64,000 bases of DNA from Streptomyces sp. ST2-7A (lineage in GTDB: Bacteria; Actinomycetota; Actinomycetes; Streptomycetales; Streptomycetaceae), in NCBI RefSeq assembly GCF_021390475.1, contig NZ_JAJUWS010000023.1, positions 35,051 to 99,050 of the forward strand. Reading direction: 5' to 3'. A model generated the notes under the pieces. It saw only the letters and a list, made by a program, of their open reading frames with translations. It had not been told where the DNA came from and ran no database searches. The stretch's first letter is position 1. Every line of letters begins with the position of its first letter. This document shows, piece by piece, positions 62,004 through 64,000 of the stretch. The translations under genes and the position numbers were made by a program.

Positions 62004-63143
62004 ATGCGGGTCACCCACCTGTCGCTGGCCGACTTCCGGTCCTACGTCCGGGCGGAGCTCGCCCTGGACCGCGGGGTCTCGGTGCTCATCGGCCCCAATG
62101 GCCAGGGCAAGACCAATCTCGTCGAGGCGGTCGGCTACCTGGCCACCCTGGGCAGCCACCGGGCCGCCTCCGACGCCCCGCTGGTACGGGCCGGCGCCGA
62201 TCGCGCCGTGATCCGCGCGGCGGTGGTCGAGGGGGAGCGGCAGCAGACCGTCGAGCTGGAGCTCAACCCCGGCCGGGCCAACCGCGCGCGGATCAACCGC
62301 TCGGACCGGGTCCGGCCGCGCGACGCGCTGGGCATAGTCCGCACCGTGCTCTTCGCCCCCGAGGACCTGGCCCTGGTCAAGGGTGACCCGGGGGAGCGGC
62401 GGCGCTTCCTGGACGAGCTGATCACCGCCCGGGCGCCCCGGCTGGCCGGGGTCCGGGCGGACTACGAGCGGGTGCTGCGCCAGCGCAACACCCTGTTGAA
62501 GTCGGCGGCGATGGCCCGTCGGCACGGCGGTCGCCGGATGGACCTGTCCACCCTCGACGTGTGGGACGGCCACCTGGCCCGGGTCGGGGCGGAGTTGCTG
62601 GACCGCCGGCTGGCGTTGGTGGAGCTGCTGGGACCGGTCGCGGACAAGGCGTACGAGCAGGTCGCGCCGGGCGGCGGGCCGGTCTCGTTGGAGTACCGCT
62701 GCTCGGCGGAGCCGGAGGGCGGTCCGCCGCCGGTGACCGGTCCGGAGCTGGAGGCGTGGCTGTTGGCGGCGCTGTCCGAGGCCCGGCCCCGGGAGGTCGA
62801 GCGCGGTGTGACCCTGGTGGGTCCGCATCGCGACGACCTGTCGCTGCGGTTGGGGGCGCTGCCCGCGCGCGGGTACGCCAGCCACGGTGAGTCCTGGTCG
62901 CTGGCGCTGGCGCTGCGGCTGGCCTCCTACGGTGTGCTGCGGGAGGAGGGCCCGGAACCGGTGCTGGTGCTGGACGACGTCTTCGCCGAGCTGGACGCGC
63001 GCCGGCGCGAGCGGCTGGCGGAGCTGGTGCTGCCGGGGGAGCAGGTGCTGGTGACGGCGGCGGTGGCGGAGGACGTGCCGGCGGTGTTGCGCGGTGCGCG
63101 GTACACGGTCTCGGAAGGGAACGTGGAACGTGTCGAGGGATGA
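62004..63143 (+). CDS. recF: DNA repair and recombination protein RecF
   Basis: A 379-residue SMC-like ATPase. Walker A GPNGQGKTN (Lys36), the signature SHGESWSLALALRLAS and Walker B PVLVLDDVFAELD are present. It binds single/double-strand junctions and helps load RecA at gaps. ATG at 62004 follows GAGGAGG. The next gene begins inside its last codons. Confidence 0.97.
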   Translation: MRVTHLSLADFRSYVRAELALDRGVSVLIGPNGQGKTNLVEAVGYLATLGSHRAASDAPLVRAGADRAVIRAAVVEGERQQTVELELNPGRANRARINRSDRVRPRDALGIVRTVLFAPEDLALVKGDPGERRRFLDELITARAPRLAGVRADYERVLRQRNTLLKSAAMARRHGGRRMDLSTLDVWDGHLARVGAELLDRRLALVELLGPVADKAYEQVAPGGGPVSLEYRCSAEPEGGPPPVTGPELEAWLLAALSEARPREVERGVTLVGPHRDDLSLRLGALPARGYASHGESWSLALALRLASYGVLREEGPEPVLVLDDVFAELDARRRERLAELVLPGEQVLVTAAVAEDVPAVLRGARYTVSEGNVERVEG

Positions 63144-63726
63144 TGTGAGCCGCTCCGGGCGGGACGCGGCGGGCGCCGGAGGGGGCCCCGCCGGCCCGGC
63201 GGAGGGGCCCGATCGGCCCGCGCCGGCCGAGCCGACCGGGGTCGACCTGGCCCGGGTGGCGCTGCGCGCGGCCCGACAGCGGGCCCGCGAGCGCGGGGTG
63301 CCGGATCGGCAGGGACGGGTCCGGCGGGCCGGGGTCCGGTCGGGGGCCCGCCCCGGCGGTCGGGATCCGCTGCTGCTGGGCGCGGCGCTGGACCGGTTGA
63401 CCTCGGAGCGCGGGTGGGAGATGCCGCTGGCGGTCGGTGGTGTGTGGGGCCGCTGGCCGGACGTGGTGGGGCCGGAGATCGGTCGGCACTGTCTTCCCGA
63501 GCGGTACGACGAGGAGGAGCGGGTGTTGACGGTGCGTTGCGACTCCACCGCGTGGGCGACGCAACTCCGTCTGTTGGCACCCCAGTTGGTGGCGAAGTTG
63601 AACGCGGCGGCGGGACAGGGGTCGGTGCGGTTGCTGCGGGTGCTGGGGCCGGGGGGACCGCCTCGGGGCCGGACGGGCGCACTGCGCGCGCCGGGCAGTC
63701 GGGGGCCGGGGGACACCTACGGCTGA
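63130..63726 (+). CDS. DUF721 protein, DciA-type helicase loader
   Basis: A 198-residue basic protein. The DUF721 domain is seen in VDLARVALRAARQRARERG and GVWGRWPDVVGPEIGRHCLPERYDEEERVLTVRCDSTAWATQLRLLAPQLVAKLN. Proteins of this family (DciA) bind DnaB and are believed to replace DnaC in most bacteria. The gene lies after recF as in mycobacteria. The GTG at 63130 overlaps recF by 14 bp and follows GAAGGGA. Confidence 0.9.
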   Translation: MSRDDVSRSGRDAAGAGGGPAGPAEGPDRPAPAEPTGVDLARVALRAARQRARERGVPDRQGRVRRAGVRSGARPGGRDPLLLGAALDRLTSERGWEMPLAVGGVWGRWPDVVGPEIGRHCLPERYDEEERVLTVRCDSTAWATQLRLLAPQLVAKLNAAAGQGSVRLLRVLGPGGPPRGRTGALRAPGSRGPGDTYG

Positions 63727-64000
63727 CCCCGCGCCGGAGCGGGGCGATCCGCCGGAACACACGCCGGGGCGCCCCGGCCGACGGTTGATCCGCTCCGACG
63801 CGGGCCGCCCGTGGCGGGGTTCCCGCGTCCTGCGGACCGTTCCCGGTCGGGCGGTCCCCGCGCCTCGCCCCGCTTCCCGGTGCGGGGCTCCGGCCCGGCT
63901 CCCCGGCGTTCCCGTTCCACCGGGGGTCCCGCCCCCCCCCCCGGGCCCCCCCCCCGGCCCCCCGCCCCCCGCAAACACACCCGAAGCCCCCCCCCCCCCC
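63727..64000. other. End of window, low-quality C-rich sequence
   Basis: After the DUF721 gene, 270 bp hold no gene; gyrB is expected next but is not reached. The last 80 bases contain C runs of 8-14, untypical of the rest, and probably mark a contig end or sequencing error. Confidence 0.6.

Noticed and set aside
1..64000. CRISPR arrays, tRNA/rRNA genes, insertion sequences, defence islands
   Set aside because: I found no regularly spaced repeats, no tRNA- or rRNA-like segment and no transposase or nuclease cassette. The window is conserved origin-proximal chromosome.

Overview
The window is a stretch of high-GC actinobacterial chromosome next to the replication origin. Nearly every codon ends in G or C, many genes start with GTG, stop and start codons often overlap (GTGA, ATGA, TGATG), and the gene order matches the origin region of Streptomyces-type genomes. 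Reading right to left from the right end: dciA (DUF721), recF, gnd, dnaN, oriC, dnaA, then on the other strand rpmH, rnpA, yidD, yidC, jag, rsmG, parA, parB, followed by trxA/trxB, an anti-sigma/sigM pair, a pseudokinase, murJ, a DUF6049 protein and cca. Six exact copies of the 14-bp parS site GTTTCACGTGAAAC are scattered over about 39 kb on the left side of parAB. A streptomycete or close relative is the best reading; I cannot name a species.

Layout. 1-4.5 kb: small conserved genes (YibE/F end, DUF5326, cupin, holin-like membrane protein, tyrosine phosphatase, cystathionine gamma-lyase). 4.6-12.7 kb: more variable accessory genes (NUDIX, flavin-nucleotide oxidoreductase, a frame-broken acidic ORF coupled to a GNAT, VOC protein, a MarR-AraC pair divergent from an MFS exporter). 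12.8-15.3 kb: an ECF41-type sigma factor with a fused SnoaL-like domain, plus an FAD oxidoreductase preceded by a motif very like the ECF41 promoter. 15.4-21.6 kb: dnaB with an upstream DnaA-box cluster, a MATE transporter, and the rpsF-ssb-rpsR-rplI operon. 22.2-32.9 kb: cell-wall genes (FemX-like transferase, alanine-racemase-like protein, class A PBP), inositol phosphate synthase with its PadR regulator, a GT87 glycosyltransferase and an MFS protein. 33-47 kb: cca, DUF6049, murJ, pseudokinase, sigM, anti-sigma factor, trxB, trxA. The trxBA leader carries an exact match to the SigR promoter pattern. 47-55 kb: GNAT, parB, parA, rsmG, jag, yidC, yidD, rnpA, rpmH. 55.5-63.7 kb: dnaA, a 2-kb oriC region, dnaN, gnd, recF, dciA. 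The last 80 bases are C homopolymers and look like a contig end.

How it works together: replication initiation (dnaA, oriC, dnaN, recF, dnaB, dciA, ssb), origin segregation (parA, parB, parS), membrane insertion and RNA processing (yidC, yidD, jag, rnpA), peptidoglycan synthesis (murJ, pseudokinase, femX, PBP) and thiol redox control (trxBA, SigR-type promoter) are packed together. Most of this is conserved core. I see no phage, IS element, CRISPR array, tRNA or rRNA gene. The less explained parts are regulatory: parS sites built into large hairpins and stop codons, a 64-bp perfect palindrome, a 1.5-kb very GC-rich leader upstream of parA ending in a 7x7-bp minisatellite, the DnaA-box cluster at dnaB, and a probable -1 frame change in a small acidic ORF.
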